Shown: positions 39,883-50,612 of the stretch, in pieces
Position numbering within the stretch: the first letter of the stretch is position 1
Layout of the letters: every line of letters starts with the position of its first letter
Source of the DNA: Chamaea fasciata
Taxonomy: Eukaryota; Chordata; Aves; Passeriformes; Sylviidae
Assembly: GCA_029207755.1 (NCBI GenBank)
Contig: JARCOQ010000002.1
Span: 44,781,744 to 44,845,743 of the forward strand
Direction: 5' to 3'
Length of the DNA: 64,000 nt
Program-made: the position numbers and the translations under genes
Notes under the pieces: generated by a model
Database searches by the model: none
What the model was told of the DNA's origin: nothing
The model's input: only the letters and a program-made list of their open reading frames with translations

Positions 39883-40488
39883 CCAGAAAGGCTGTATGAA
39901 AAGACAAAAGAAAACAAATAGGTCTTCCTTGGTTTTTCAGCTGGAATTTCAAAGCATACCACACTTCTTTCCAAACCACATTTTTATTCTTTTCAAAGTA
40001 TTTGGAAGACCCAAAATGACATGTTTCTTCTGGATGTGATAGTGCTTTTACAAGGATTTACTTGCTATCATTTTTTCTTTTGCCTGATCTTTTAAGGTTT
40101 GGAAATTCACCCTACTTACCCTACACTCAATTCTAAGGAAAACCTAATATAATAAAAAATTGTAAGAGCCTGGAGTACTCAGTCACATATTTAGAAGGTT
40201 TTTAATGCCAACTTTTTTCTGATACTGTATTTTTTAAAAGTTTTGGTGCACAGATGGTAGTGATATACACTGTCTTTGTGAAATCAAGTATATAAATTCA
40301 TTTATCAATACAGAATATCAATACAGGTGCAGAAATACAGAATATGAGTATGGAAAATCTGCTTATTTCACCATAACTTTAGACTGCTGTAATTTTAAAG
40401 TTTTTTCCCCTTAGAGGAGTTCATGAGATCATTAAGGCTGGCTGTATTTCAAGTAATTGTTACCTTACTCTCTATTTGCTTGTGGCTT

Positions 40489-40541
40489 TATGCACATCCT
40501 ATGGCAAGGACCATTTATGCATGTCCTATAGCAAGGATTGC
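40489..40541. repeat. 27-bp imperfect tandem duplication
   Basis: Two adjacent units, each starting TATGCA and containing TCCTAT, AGCAAGGA or GGCAAGGA, repeat with a 27-base period (first unit 40489-40515, second from 40516). About six positions differ, so the duplication is not recent. The period is a multiple of three, but no real reading frame is supported. Confidence 0.7.
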
Positions 40542-40900
40542 TGGGGAGCTGCAGTGTTTCAAAGATCTGCTGTTAGTGGCATGGAGCAGAGCCAAATATG
40601 TGCCTGTCTCTGTTCTGCATCACCATTCCTTACCCCTGATATTTCCATACATCACCTGGAAAGAGGTCCTGCCAAAAGCTGTGGCCAGGGCAATGGGGAG
40701 AGGTGGGCAGGAGCCTTCCCAGGCTCTGTTCACCTACACAGGCTAAGACTCAGCGCCCTTTTCCTGAACTGGAGAGTGCTTTCTTTCTTGTTCAAACATT
40801 TTTTATTCTGTCTTGTCATTTGCAGCTGCATTACACATTCCTATTTACCTTCATTGCATTCCTCTCCTGTTCTAGAAAATCCTCTTTTTCTGCATCTGAG

Positions 40901-40903
40901 AAA

Positions 40904-40934
<31 letters not shown>
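40901..40934. repeat. (AAAAC)n microsatellite
   Basis: A nine-A run, then about five perfect copies of an AAAAC unit ending in AAAA. It belongs to the plus-strand A/C tract class. Confidence 0.92.
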
Positions 40935-41867
40935 TTCATTGTTTTGAAAAAAGTCCTTAGATAATTTAAAAATACTGAGATAAAATATTTTAAACCAATT
41001 CAAGACTTTTTGCTTTTCCTTTCCATCCAGAACTGGTTGTTGAGTTTGCTCAAAATTAGAAATACCTTTGGTCTTCTCCAACAGCCAGTGTTTGCTGTAT
41101 TTACTGTGGAAAAATCCCATGCTAATCTCACTCTTAGCACTGATTATGCATGGCATGAAAGGTGGCTTCTTAAAATGGAAATACACTTCACTTTCCTAAA
41201 ATACTGGTAGAAATGGAATAGTTTAAAAATCTAATCTCTTCTCACTTTAGCCTGGTAAATGTCCCAGTGTCTTCAGAGGCCTCTGAACTAAAGCCTTGCA
41301 TATTTCTTTCCTTTTGCTGTGAGTATTTCAAATGAAAAGGTAAAATTGATTCCAGTATGGAACAGATTGTGTGTCTTGTATCTAAACCACATATTTTCAG
41401 TATGTTTAATGGAAGTATTTCTTATACAAATGAATTGTCTTGATTTTTGAGCCACTACCTACTCAAAAAGAAAAAAAAAATCAAATCAAGAAAGTTTAAG
41501 AAAAATACAATTTTGCATTTTTCAATTAACAGTGAAAATGTGTACTGCTGTAAAAATTTATTCCATGTCCTCCATTTCATACAATAACATTCAGATATGT
41601 TAATTCAGAACTAACTCAGAAAACAGAAGGTAAAAATTTTATGTTGTAAGTGTTGTAAACAGACAGTCAGGAATGGGAGAAGGTAGTTTAAACAAAACAA
41701 ATTTCTCATAAAATATACCTATGGGAACATAAGTATCTTAGGCTGTTGTTGGAAAAACTGAGTTGCAAACTCATAAATATTTTCAGCTTTGATAGGAAGC
41801 CAAAACTTTTTTATGCAGGAACGTCCATGCAATGTGGTAACTGAAGATCAAACACTTCATCTCTTTA

Positions 41868-41910
41868 ACAGATGCCTTCCAACTTGGAATATTCTATGAT
41901 TCTGTGATCT
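41868..41910 (+). mobile_element. CR1 LINE 3' tail, plus strand
   Basis: The words 'gatgccttccaacttgga' and then 'tattctatgattctgtgatct' match the 3' end of CR1 in forward orientation, including the 8-bp-type terminal repeat (ATTCTATGATTCTGTGAT). Only about 40 bases are recognisable, consistent with a severely 5'-truncated or decayed insertion. Confidence 0.7.
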
Positions 41911-42526
41911 TGTATAGTCTGGTCTCACCAGCTAGACTGCATCATCCCATGATTTGAAATAATTTTGTTTTCTTATTCCCTGTCAGCAAAGGATTATAAA
42001 TGCTTTCTAATATTAATTTTAAGTAATCAGATAACAGACAGAGTGGAATCAATATGATGCATGTGAAATTCTAATTGAATTATTGTTTTTATTATTTAAA
42101 TCTGAGGTTTCTGTTAGCCATAATCCAAAATCTAGTCAAGATAAAAAGACTTTTCAACTGTCTTTTTTTTGCATCACAGTTCTGGCAAAATTATACCGTT
42201 GCTTCAAGCTATTAATTCGGCTTTTCACAGTATTTTGTCATTCTAGCAATGTATGATATCTTGTTCAGTTCTTTACCCGCACCAGAGAAAAAGTAAAAGA
42301 AAGCCCCAAAATCCAGAAAACATGGAAAATTTAATTAAGTATTTATGTGAGAATTGATTCATTTAGAGGTGAATGGATCATGACCTGAAATTTCATGAAA
42401 AAGAAATTTGCAGAAGAAAATAAATCAAATCATTATAAACAAGGAGTGTATTTTTAGCAGTAAAATGAACTGAACATTGGAAGAATTTACTTTCAAAAGG
42501 GATTCTGTCTTTTGAAGTCTTTATTT

Positions 42527-43660
42527 CATAGAATCCTAGAATGGTTTGGGTCAGAGGATACCTTAGTGATTATTTCTTTCCAACCCCACTGCCATGGGCA
42601 GATACCTTCCACTTGATTAAATCAAGGTTGTTTAAATCCCCAACCAACCTGGCCTTAAACACTGCCAGGGATGGAGCACCCATAGCTTCTCTAGGCAACC
42701 AATGGCAGTGGCTCACCACCCTCACAGGGAAGAATTTCTTCCTATTATCTAATCTAAATCTTCCAGTTTGAAGCTTCTCCCCTTGTCCTGTCATTAAATG
42801 CCTACATGAAAAGTCCCTCTCCCACTTTCTTATAACCCCCTTCAGGTACTGGAAAGCTGCTCTAAGGTTTCCCCAGTCTTCTCTTTGCCAAGGTTGAACA
42901 ACCCCAGCTCTCTCAGCCTGTCTTCATAGTAACCCTCCTTTGGACTGGTTCTAAAAGGTCCATCTTTTTCTTTTGTTGAGAGCCCCAGAGCTGGATGCAG
43001 CACTGCCAGCCGTCTCAGGATTCACAGATGCACCTCCTCAGGCCCCATGGACTTGGTCACCTTGAGGTTCCTTCGATGTCCTTGAACACGACCTTTTCCC
43101 ACAGCAGGTGGTTCTCCATTCTCCCAATAACTGCCTTTGTCTTCTGAGGCTTGGGTGGTGTGTGGCTGGAGCACCTGTCAGTGAAGACCAAGGGAAAAAA
43201 ATTGTTGAGTACCTCAACTTTCTTTGTATCCCAGGTAATCAGGTCTCCTATTTCCTTTTGGAGGGGCCCTATGTTTTCCCTACCCTTATCAGCAGTGTAC
43301 CTATAGAAGATTTTCTCTTTCCCCTTGGTGTCTCTGGCCAGACTGAATTCTGTCAGGGCACTAACTTTCCCAACTGATCCTTGAATGCTCAGACAATTTC
43401 TCTGTATTCCTCCCAAGCTACCTGTCCTTATTTCCACCTTCTGTAGGTTTTCTCTTGGTGTCTGTGCTTTTCCAGGGTCTTGCTCCTTTTTCATCTTTGC
43501 AGATCTCCTGGAGATTTTCCTCGACTTCCTCTTGGTTGGGATGCATTGCTCCCAAGCTTGGATAACACAGTGAGGGTCTGTGTTATGAGAGGATATGACT
43601 AGGTGAGGACAGAGTGGGGAGGGCTGTGAGGAAGAGGAGGAATGACTGGGATGATCCTGC
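42527..43660 (-). mobile_element. CR1 LINE, longest copy, internally deleted
   Basis: The left end (CATAGAATCCTAGAATGG) is the reverse-complemented CR1 3' terminus, followed by the full 3' region: 'ccatgggcagataccttcc', 'cactgccagggatggagcacc', 'cttcaggtactggaaagctgc', 'ctctcagcctgtcttcat' and 'gagctggatgcagcactgc'. From about 43005 rightwards the minus strand encodes an ORF2 remnant. The two parts are joined near 43000, skipping the reverse-transcriptase catalytic region that should lie between them. The element is therefore 5'-truncated and internally deleted, and cannot move. It is the most complete transposon in the window. Confidence 0.92.
43005..43660 (-). pseudogene. CR1 ORF2 (endonuclease/reverse transcriptase) remnant
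   Basis: In intact CR1, ORF2 encodes an endonuclease followed by a reverse transcriptase. On the minus strand a 201-codon open frame (43057-43662) includes KEKIFYRYTADKGRENIGPL and VEVLNNFFPLVFT, matching the linker and N-terminal part of CR1 reverse transcriptase. Two frame changes are visible. Around 43375-43445 the CR1-like reading (RRWK, GQVAWEEYRE) is in another frame and broken by stops. Beyond the open frame's 3' end, a shifted frame gives NLKVTKSMGPEEVHL, the conserved 'VHKSMGPDE' region. The catalytic palm with its YxDD-type motif is absent. It has decayed and cannot function. Confidence 0.88.
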
Positions 43661-46600
43661 ATACACTTGATTTACTCGTGAGGCATAATACCAATGAGCA
43701 TTCAGTACCAGTGATGCTGCCTCCCAAATTATACAGATTTTTCTTTTTTTTTTGAGGGTAGAAAAAAGATTTGAGGAAAAGAGATCAACTCAGATCATGA
43801 GCACTGGAAAGGTTGGGAACAGTCCAGATTTCAAAGAGATGCTTAACTGCATTCTTCAAATATCTCAGTGAAACCCAGTTACACATGACAGAGAAATGGT
43901 ATACTCATTGTCCTGGGATCATTTCTAACTGGAATTCGGCCAGACCTTTTTAAGCAGAAAGGCGGGCAGGGGCACAGTCCTGTCATTAAATGTCCTTGTC
44001 ATTTTATCTTCATTCCTCTGATTCATTGCAGATGGTGCTTTGGAAAATGTTTTAGTGCCTTTCTCGCTTCAATTACCATCAGTTCACACTCAGTTCATAA
44101 TGGCAGAATAATTGAGCAGAGGACTGGTTCACAATCCTTGTGGATCTTTTTGACATTGACTTGTGGTTCCTCTAGTTCTTTATCTCGCAGCAGATTTTTA
44201 CTTAGAAAATTAAATCTGAAAATGCTTGAAGGTTTGAAAAAAGTACAATGACTGATTACTTTGGTAACTTTATTTCAACATTAGATTAATTTTTATGGAT
44301 TAAAATGACATGTCCTAAGCAAAAAAAAATTATAGTAACTATGAGATGTATGACTCAATATGAAGTCAGTACAGTATAATTCACAAATCTTTTTTAATAG
44401 CAAAGTCAAGTTAATAAAACACAATAACAGTGTCCCAATACCATTATAACAGTGCCATTAGACAAACTCTAGGTGCATAAATTACAGTGAATAGTAAAGC
44501 AAACCAAGCATTTATTGCTTGTGATTCCTTGTCTGTCATTTATTGATTAATTTATTATTGATATATTAATACAAATATTAGAGAGGTTTCTGGTTTTGTA
44601 AGTATTGTAATTGTAATTAAACAATGATTAGAGAATTAAAGAATGATGATCTTTATAATACTTTGCAGACATGGGGGTGGTATGCAGCTGGTGTGATTCT
44701 ACTGTGTAATGTAGTTCACTGACCATGATAAAATATTAGATTAGCTATGCCAATAAATTTAAGTGTTCATAATAATTTAAAATTAAGTAAGAAAAAAGGT
44801 GTTATCAAGACATTTTCACTAGCATTGTACTTGCTTTTCTATGATAATATTTCTAAATAGACACCAAAATGTTGGTTTCTACAGGGAATTGGAAATGGTA
44901 ATTGCACAGTATGGTGATCTGGCAGCCTGTCTAGAAAAAAATCAAGAGAGAAATAATTATGCAAGACTTCAGAGCTACAGTGTCACAACCTGAATTAATT
45001 CCTGATTCTGGCAGACATTTATTTGCCAGCTTAAGGAAATAACAACCTTTTTTTCTTTGTTTAGTTTGAAATAATCTACATGGTTGGATTTGTTATCTCC
45101 ATATGTTTGCAAACACTAATATTATTCCTCCTAAAAGTAAGCAAGAAAAATCATTAAAACATTCCAGACCAATCATCAATAAAGAGAAATGTTCAAACAC
45201 AGTCTATGTTTTTTTGAAGATGGTTCAGGTAAGCTTTTCCTAAACTTTGCTACACAGATTTGTGATTGGATACCTAGATGCCTTTTTCTGTGTTACACAT
45301 GCTCTTGAGAGCAGAATGAGATGGCGTGGTTTATTAGGTGCTTGATTCTCACAACAGCAAGAAATTCACTTACCATTTTTCCTGCTCTTTTTCTCACTGC
45401 CCTTTGGCAAAAAAACCTCGGTATAGTTGGAGAAACAGGACTTTTTCTTACTTGGGTTATGCAATCCTTTTAGGACTGAACAGACTGTTCTGACAACATT
45501 TGCATTGGCAGTGGACAGAAAGAGAGCTCTTCTGACCAAGAAATAGTTTGAATACCATCTATTCATGGTGTTCTCTTTGTCTTCAGTGTCACAGACAAGA
45601 CAACCAGCCTTGCCTGAACCCTCCTATGCATGCCCTGCTTTGACTGGGGAGAACATGGGCTGTGTCTTCTGTTCCTCTTGAGTCTCTGTCTGATCCACAG
45701 GCCCAGCAGTGGTATCATGCTAAGAAGATGCTGTTCTCACACCCTGAAGGGTCTTTCCAACATTACATGTTTCCTTTGGTGTCCTCACCCAACCAAAAGG
45801 AGCCTGATGGAGTCCTGACCTCAGGCTGTGCCACAAGAGCTCTGGCATTATCACAGTCCTGCAGGACAGAGGGGCCTTTTGCTTGCCCCATTGAGGTGAC
45901 ACCAGCCAAGTTTAGCAGGTGTTGAGTACTGTGGCACTGAAAGGCACAGCTTCCTGGCACCACTGACCAACAGTTAAATCCACTTTTTGCATTTGGCTTT
46001 ATTACGTTTGTGAATGTAGGAACAATCATTCAGCCACATCATGAGAAAACACCTAAAGCATTCAGGCTCTCGTTCTGCTTTCTTTGCATCACTTCCATTT
46101 CCTCTCATGGCACCCATTCTTGCACAGACGCTTTCCCCCTAATCCTTTAAAGCCACTTCTAGGGTGCTTTTCCATACTCTCTCCATTTTCTCAGTCCCTG
46201 TAGTATTTCACACCCCAAGGGTTTTGTAGAGAATTCAACTTTGCCCCTGAGTTTTCTTGATTTGCTTTTACTCCTGAGGAATTTGGCATAGGTCTGTAAT
46301 CCTCTCTGGGTACAAGAAACAGAAATATTCTTCCCAGATAAGAGACAGAACATCAGCTGCAATCATGTAACCCCATTGCTTAATATTTTCACCTGGTTTT
46401 AGATATCTCATATCTTGTAGTATAAGCTGCTCTCAAACCCATGGAGATTTTTTGCATGAAACAATCAGATTTCAAACTGAGTTTCTTTTCTGCAGCATTC
46501 ACTACATCATCAGGCTCCTCGTTGTCTGGACTGCAAGTTGGATGAGACCGTATTTCTTTTCTTTTTTTATTTTTCATTTCCCTGCCTCATACTTATGCCT

Positions 46601-48429
46601 AAAAATTCTCCAGGGGCAGAAAGCATCTACAAGACTTTAACGAGTAGAGTAGTCTTGGATGGAGCAAATATTTCCTAACCAAATGTTTAAGTGTTTGACC
46701 TAATGCTCAAAATTAGGTAGAGAATTGTGTAGAAAAAATGTGTTTCTATAAACTAAAAGTATTGCAGTCTCATTCCCTTTGAATGCAGGGAGAACATCAA
46801 GAGGGGTTCATCAGAGGAAAAGGCCTTTTTTTTACCATGGTCATACTGTATTTTTTATGTTAATTCCATTTGTTCCAAAATTTATTTTCACAAGAAATCT
46901 GTTAGATATTTCAATTCTGTATTTATCTGAGCTTAATGTTTACCAATAGATTGTTGTCCTCATCTTGCTCATGCTTTTAACTATTGCTTGCATACTATCT
47001 TTTTGTTCCATATGTCTTTTACTTAAAGTGTCTATTATTATAACTTGAGGCAAGCTGGGTTTTTTTCCCCTTTAACTGTATAATATGGATATACATATAT
47101 ATATATATATAATTACTCCTAATCTACATGAATAACTTTTAAAAAATTATCTCAGGGACAATTTTGAATGTCTTTTTTTGAGTTTTTAACAAAAGAAAAT
47201 AAATATATGTAGTGAAACAGTGCTACACCCTTTACCAAAAGGTAAACATGCAAAGGGACTGTGTGTTGAATGTGTAAAGCACTACTGTGAAGGAATCAAT
47301 ACCAAAGAAATATTCATATTCTCCATGCAGTGATACCACCTGTGCCACTGAGAACGCCACAGAAAATATGGTGATTCGGTTACTGGCCCAGTCCATGGAT
47401 TTTCAAAAGAATAATTTAACTCATGTGAATGTTCTCAGAGCAGTTCCTTGTACAACACACCTGCCTAAAGTTGTTCCTATGCAGAAATGCTTGAGTGATT
47501 AAACCCGCAGTTTTTCATGAGCTATTCATAGAAAAAACTCCTAGCTGAAATGTGAGGTTTAAACATTTTGCTGGTCTTTGAAGGAACCCAAATTCTTCTA
47601 AAAGTTCCTTGGCCTATGTATAGAATTACCTATAGGAAAAAAAAGAAGAAGGTGGTAGACACATTATGCACAGATTTTTCAGAAAGAGTATTCCATTGAC
47701 ATATAGAGAATGTACTGGCTAAGCCTTCTCATACACTGAGAAAAAAATGTTTCCCTGTGACTTTTTGTATTTATTATCATCTTCACTTTGGGTGCCCAAG
47801 TTATTTTTTAATACTTCTCCAATTTGCTTCTTTTCAAAGGTGGGGGAAGGATGGAATGAAGGAGATTACTTTTGATATTTATATTATTTTTACTGCACAT
47901 ATGATTATGTCAAGCTGTAAATTCCTTGCTAAATTTTTTAAATCCCTCTGATGTCTGACAAGGAGTTGGAAAAATATAAATGTTAAATTTTATGGGTTTT
48001 TTCCGTGTTACTATAGTCTGCAGTTCTATTATAAACTGTCATCTGTAATATAATCAAAGGAAAATTGGTAGGAAACCTTATTGTAGTCCAAGGAACATTC
48101 CTTTTTACATTAATTCACTGACTTTAATGGGATTTAGACTGTCTGGCTCAATGTGGAACTTTTAGAAAACTTCAGGAAATATTGAGTCAGAAAAGAACTG
48201 GCTTGTTTATGGGATGTCCCCAAAACTTACCTTGATTTACAGTGCTATATAATGTCAAAAAGTTGCTTCCCCATTGAGTCAGAGCCTTTCAATCATTGAA
48301 AATGTGTCTATTTCATCCCTAGTGACGTACTTGTACCTTTCTCATTGTTGACTGACACCATTTTCAGTTTCTAGCTGAAAAAACTTGTAGCAAATTAAGA
48401 ATTGTAAGGGGTTGCTTGGCCTCCTCCTT

Positions 48430-48700
48430 TATCTTTGCTTTCTTGTCCCTGGTTGGTTTCTGGACACAGCTTGCTATTCGCATTTGTACTGACAGCAGCC
48501 CGAGGGAGTGCTTGCCCTGGGCCAGGCAAGATGGGACGGTTTGAATACAGAATAAAGCTGTTGTCTTTGCCCCTGGGAACATGCTGGTTTTTAGCTGGAA
48601 AGGAGTACCTTACCCAATAGCTGTGCCCTGTTCTGGCAAGACTGACCTCTGTCTTCCCTGTCTGGATGGTGCGGGACATCAGGACTTGCTTTTCCCAGAT
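48430..48700 (+). mobile_element. Possible degraded LTR (polyadenylation region)
   Basis: A stretch richer in GC and CpG than its surroundings includes 'cagaataaagctg' (AATAAA near 48551) and then 'tttgcccctgggaacatgctgg', an arrangement like the R-U5 part of avian endogenous-retrovirus LTRs. No TG/CA ends or target duplication can be set, so the limits are arbitrary. It may equally be ordinary unique sequence. Confidence 0.25.
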
Positions 48701-48849
48701 TTGAACTGGGATTTGAACTTCTGCCAAGGGCCCAAACCCAACCAGACCATGGACTTCATATCTGAAGAAGGTGCTTGCTCCTGATCTCACTGTGAGCCAA
48801 TACATGGCTATCCATACAAAAAGCAGAGATATTGGAGCTGGCTGAGTTT

Positions 48850-48882
48850 TAAGGACTCTTCCAACCCAAATGGTGATTCCAG
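48850..48882 (+). mobile_element. Possible CR1 3' tail remnant, plus strand
   Basis: The phrase 'aaggactcttccaaccc' followed by 'aaatggtgattcc' resembles the forward CR1 3' end (AAGGTCCCTTCCAACCCAAA then TGATTC). It is about 33 bases and diverged, so it may be chance. Confidence 0.4.
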
Positions 48883-49220
48883 GACATAGCAAGGTGTTCC
48901 AGGAACTACTGTCTTGAATGTACAGGTGTCATTATGGATAAAAACAAAGACTTTTTAAAAAGGGAAGAGTAGAGAGGAAATCTGGGTTCTGCCTTACCCA
49001 TATGAATGACCTGAACATTCCTCTTGCTTGCAAGCTAGTCCAGATTGAAAATGCAGCATTATGAAGACATGCTAGAAGGATCTGCTCAGGGGTTTTGGGG
49101 AGGTGGGTCCAGACCTGGGGCAGTGTCCTAGTTACAGGGCGTTCAAGTCAGCAGTGGGTGCTTTGCTTATGATCCATATGTTCCATATCTGATGGGGCAA
49201 GTGAGATCAGTGAGATGTAG

Positions 49221-49700
49221 ATCACAGAATTACAGAATGAGAGAAGTTGGAAGGCAGCTTGTAAGGTCAACTAATCCAATCCCCCTGCTCAAGCAGGGTC
49301 AGCTACAGCCAGTTGCCAGGACCATGTCCAGATGGATTTGGAGTATCTCCTAGAACAGAGACCCCACAATCTCTTTGGGAAACCTACTCCATTGCCTGAT
49401 CACCCTCGCAGGAAAATTGTCTCCTGGGAGAGAGAGAGAGACAGACAGAATCTCCCATGTTTAAGTTTGTGCCCATAGCCCCTTCTCTCATCACTGGGTC
49501 CCATTGACAAGGGCTTGGCTCCCTCATCTTCTTTCCCTCCCTTCAGGTATTTACATACACTGATAAAATCCACCTGAGTATCTCTTCTCTAGGCTGGAAA
49601 GTTCTAGCTCTTGCATCCTTTTTGGCTATGAAAGATCCTCCCAGTCCCTGTATCAACTTTGTGATTCTTCACTGGATTTTCTCTGGGAAATCCCATTCCC
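49221..49700 (-). mobile_element. CR1 LINE fragment, diverged, about 480 bp
   Basis: Begins with ATCACAGAATTACAGAATGA, then 'gttggaaggcagcttgtaag', 'ctgctcaagcagggtcagc', 'caggaccatgtccag', 'ggaaacctactccattgcc' and 'ctctaggctggaaag'. This is a CR1 3' region in reverse orientation, of a different subfamily from the neighbours. A (GA)n stretch (49430-49448) has expanded inside it. The right boundary is unclear because similarity fades after about 49650. No coding sequence remains. Confidence 0.82.
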
Positions 49701-50350
49701 ATTAGGTCCCCAGACTTTCAGCCATAGGGACAGAAACATGACTTCATGGACTGTTCACCTTCTGAACGGGCCTGAATTTCTCATACATACATACATGTCA
49801 CGAAGAGAAATCCTGAAGTCTGTCTGGCTGAAACTTCTGTGGGTTTTCAAAGGTACTGGAAGTCTCTCTCCAGTTTCAGGAAACTTTGGTTATTTTAGGC
49901 TGATGGGATTGTTCCCTTTTACTTTTGCCCACCCAGTGCCAGGGACCTACATTTCAGTGAGCTGTTGCTAAAGCACCTAGAGAATTAGACTTGGTGGGCT
50001 GTGTTTCATGCAAAGTAAGAAACAATAGATAACAGATACCAGCCCACAGAGGAGAAGCAGAAGGCAAAGAGATAATATTGGTCTGCCGGTTTGGTCTGCC
50101 AGTATAGAAGTTCTTTCATGTCTGGGTCACTCCCTGAAACTTAGACAGGTACAGTAGTAGCTGGAGAACAATATTATCAGATGCTGTGTTTGTTGCTTTC
50201 AGAGGTCAGCAAAATCCTGACCCTTAAAATGTTTCTCCATAAAATGAGCTCTGCATTTACAATTGCTGTAGTAGTGCAATGAGACTGAGGTTTTACAGAG
50301 TCACTCTGGTTTCCAACAAAAAAAATTCTTTAAAAATCCACTTATTAGCT
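49701..50350. other. Unique sequence, nothing recognised
   Basis: A short CATA repeat lies near 49786-49798, and a 15-bp direct repeat of TTGGTCTGCC-type words near 50079-50104. No gene or transposon is visible. Confidence 0.55.
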
Positions 50351-50612
50351 TAAAGCTTGTAAACATGGATATTTAAGACAGCAGCACTTTTAAAACTTAC
50401 TTACTTTTTAAACTTATTTACTTTTTAAATTTATTATCAATGGGATTGAAACTTCATACCATATTTATTTATTAGCATAGTTAAAGCTTGTAAACATGGA
50501 TATTTAAGACAGCAGCACTTTTAAAACTTACTTACTTTTTAAACTTATTTACTTTTTAAATTTATTATCAGTGGGATTGAAACTTCATACCATATTTATT
50601 TATTAGCATAGT
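50351..50612. repeat. 131-bp tandem duplication, two copies
   Basis: Copy 1 is 50351-50481 and copy 2 is 50482-50612. They align end to end without gaps and differ at a single base (A at 50440 against G at 50571). The unit is AT-rich, starts TAAAGCTTGT and ends TTAGCATAGT. The sequence before copy 1 (TTATTAGC) matches the end of the unit, so short homology could have mediated the event. No transposon is recognised inside. Confidence 0.97.

Larger units (their letters stand above)
38846..42526. other. Unique AT-rich sequence, no supported gene
   Basis: Besides the tracts and CR1 tail listed separately, there is no recognised repeat or coding sequence. Frames at 40423-40964 (plus) cross a 27-bp tandem duplication and the (AAAAC)n tract and are not recognisable proteins. 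The interval from about 41,950 to 42,500 is especially AT-rich, with TAATTA-like words. Confidence 0.5.
43661..49220. other. AT-rich unique sequence, no supported gene
   Basis: Very AT-rich unique DNA, particularly 44200-45000, with many TAAT/ATTA words and no repeat family visible. A short (AT)n run lies near 47092-47111. The frame at 48395-48892 (minus, 165 codons) overlaps the possible LTR fragment described separately and has no recognisable domain. Frames at 45630-46029 on both strands are unrecognised. Confidence 0.5.

Noticed and set aside
48395..48892. 165-codon minus-strand frame, the longest outside the CR1 copy
   Set aside because: No recognisable domain. It overlaps CpG-rich, possibly LTR-derived sequence and a CR1-tail-like end.
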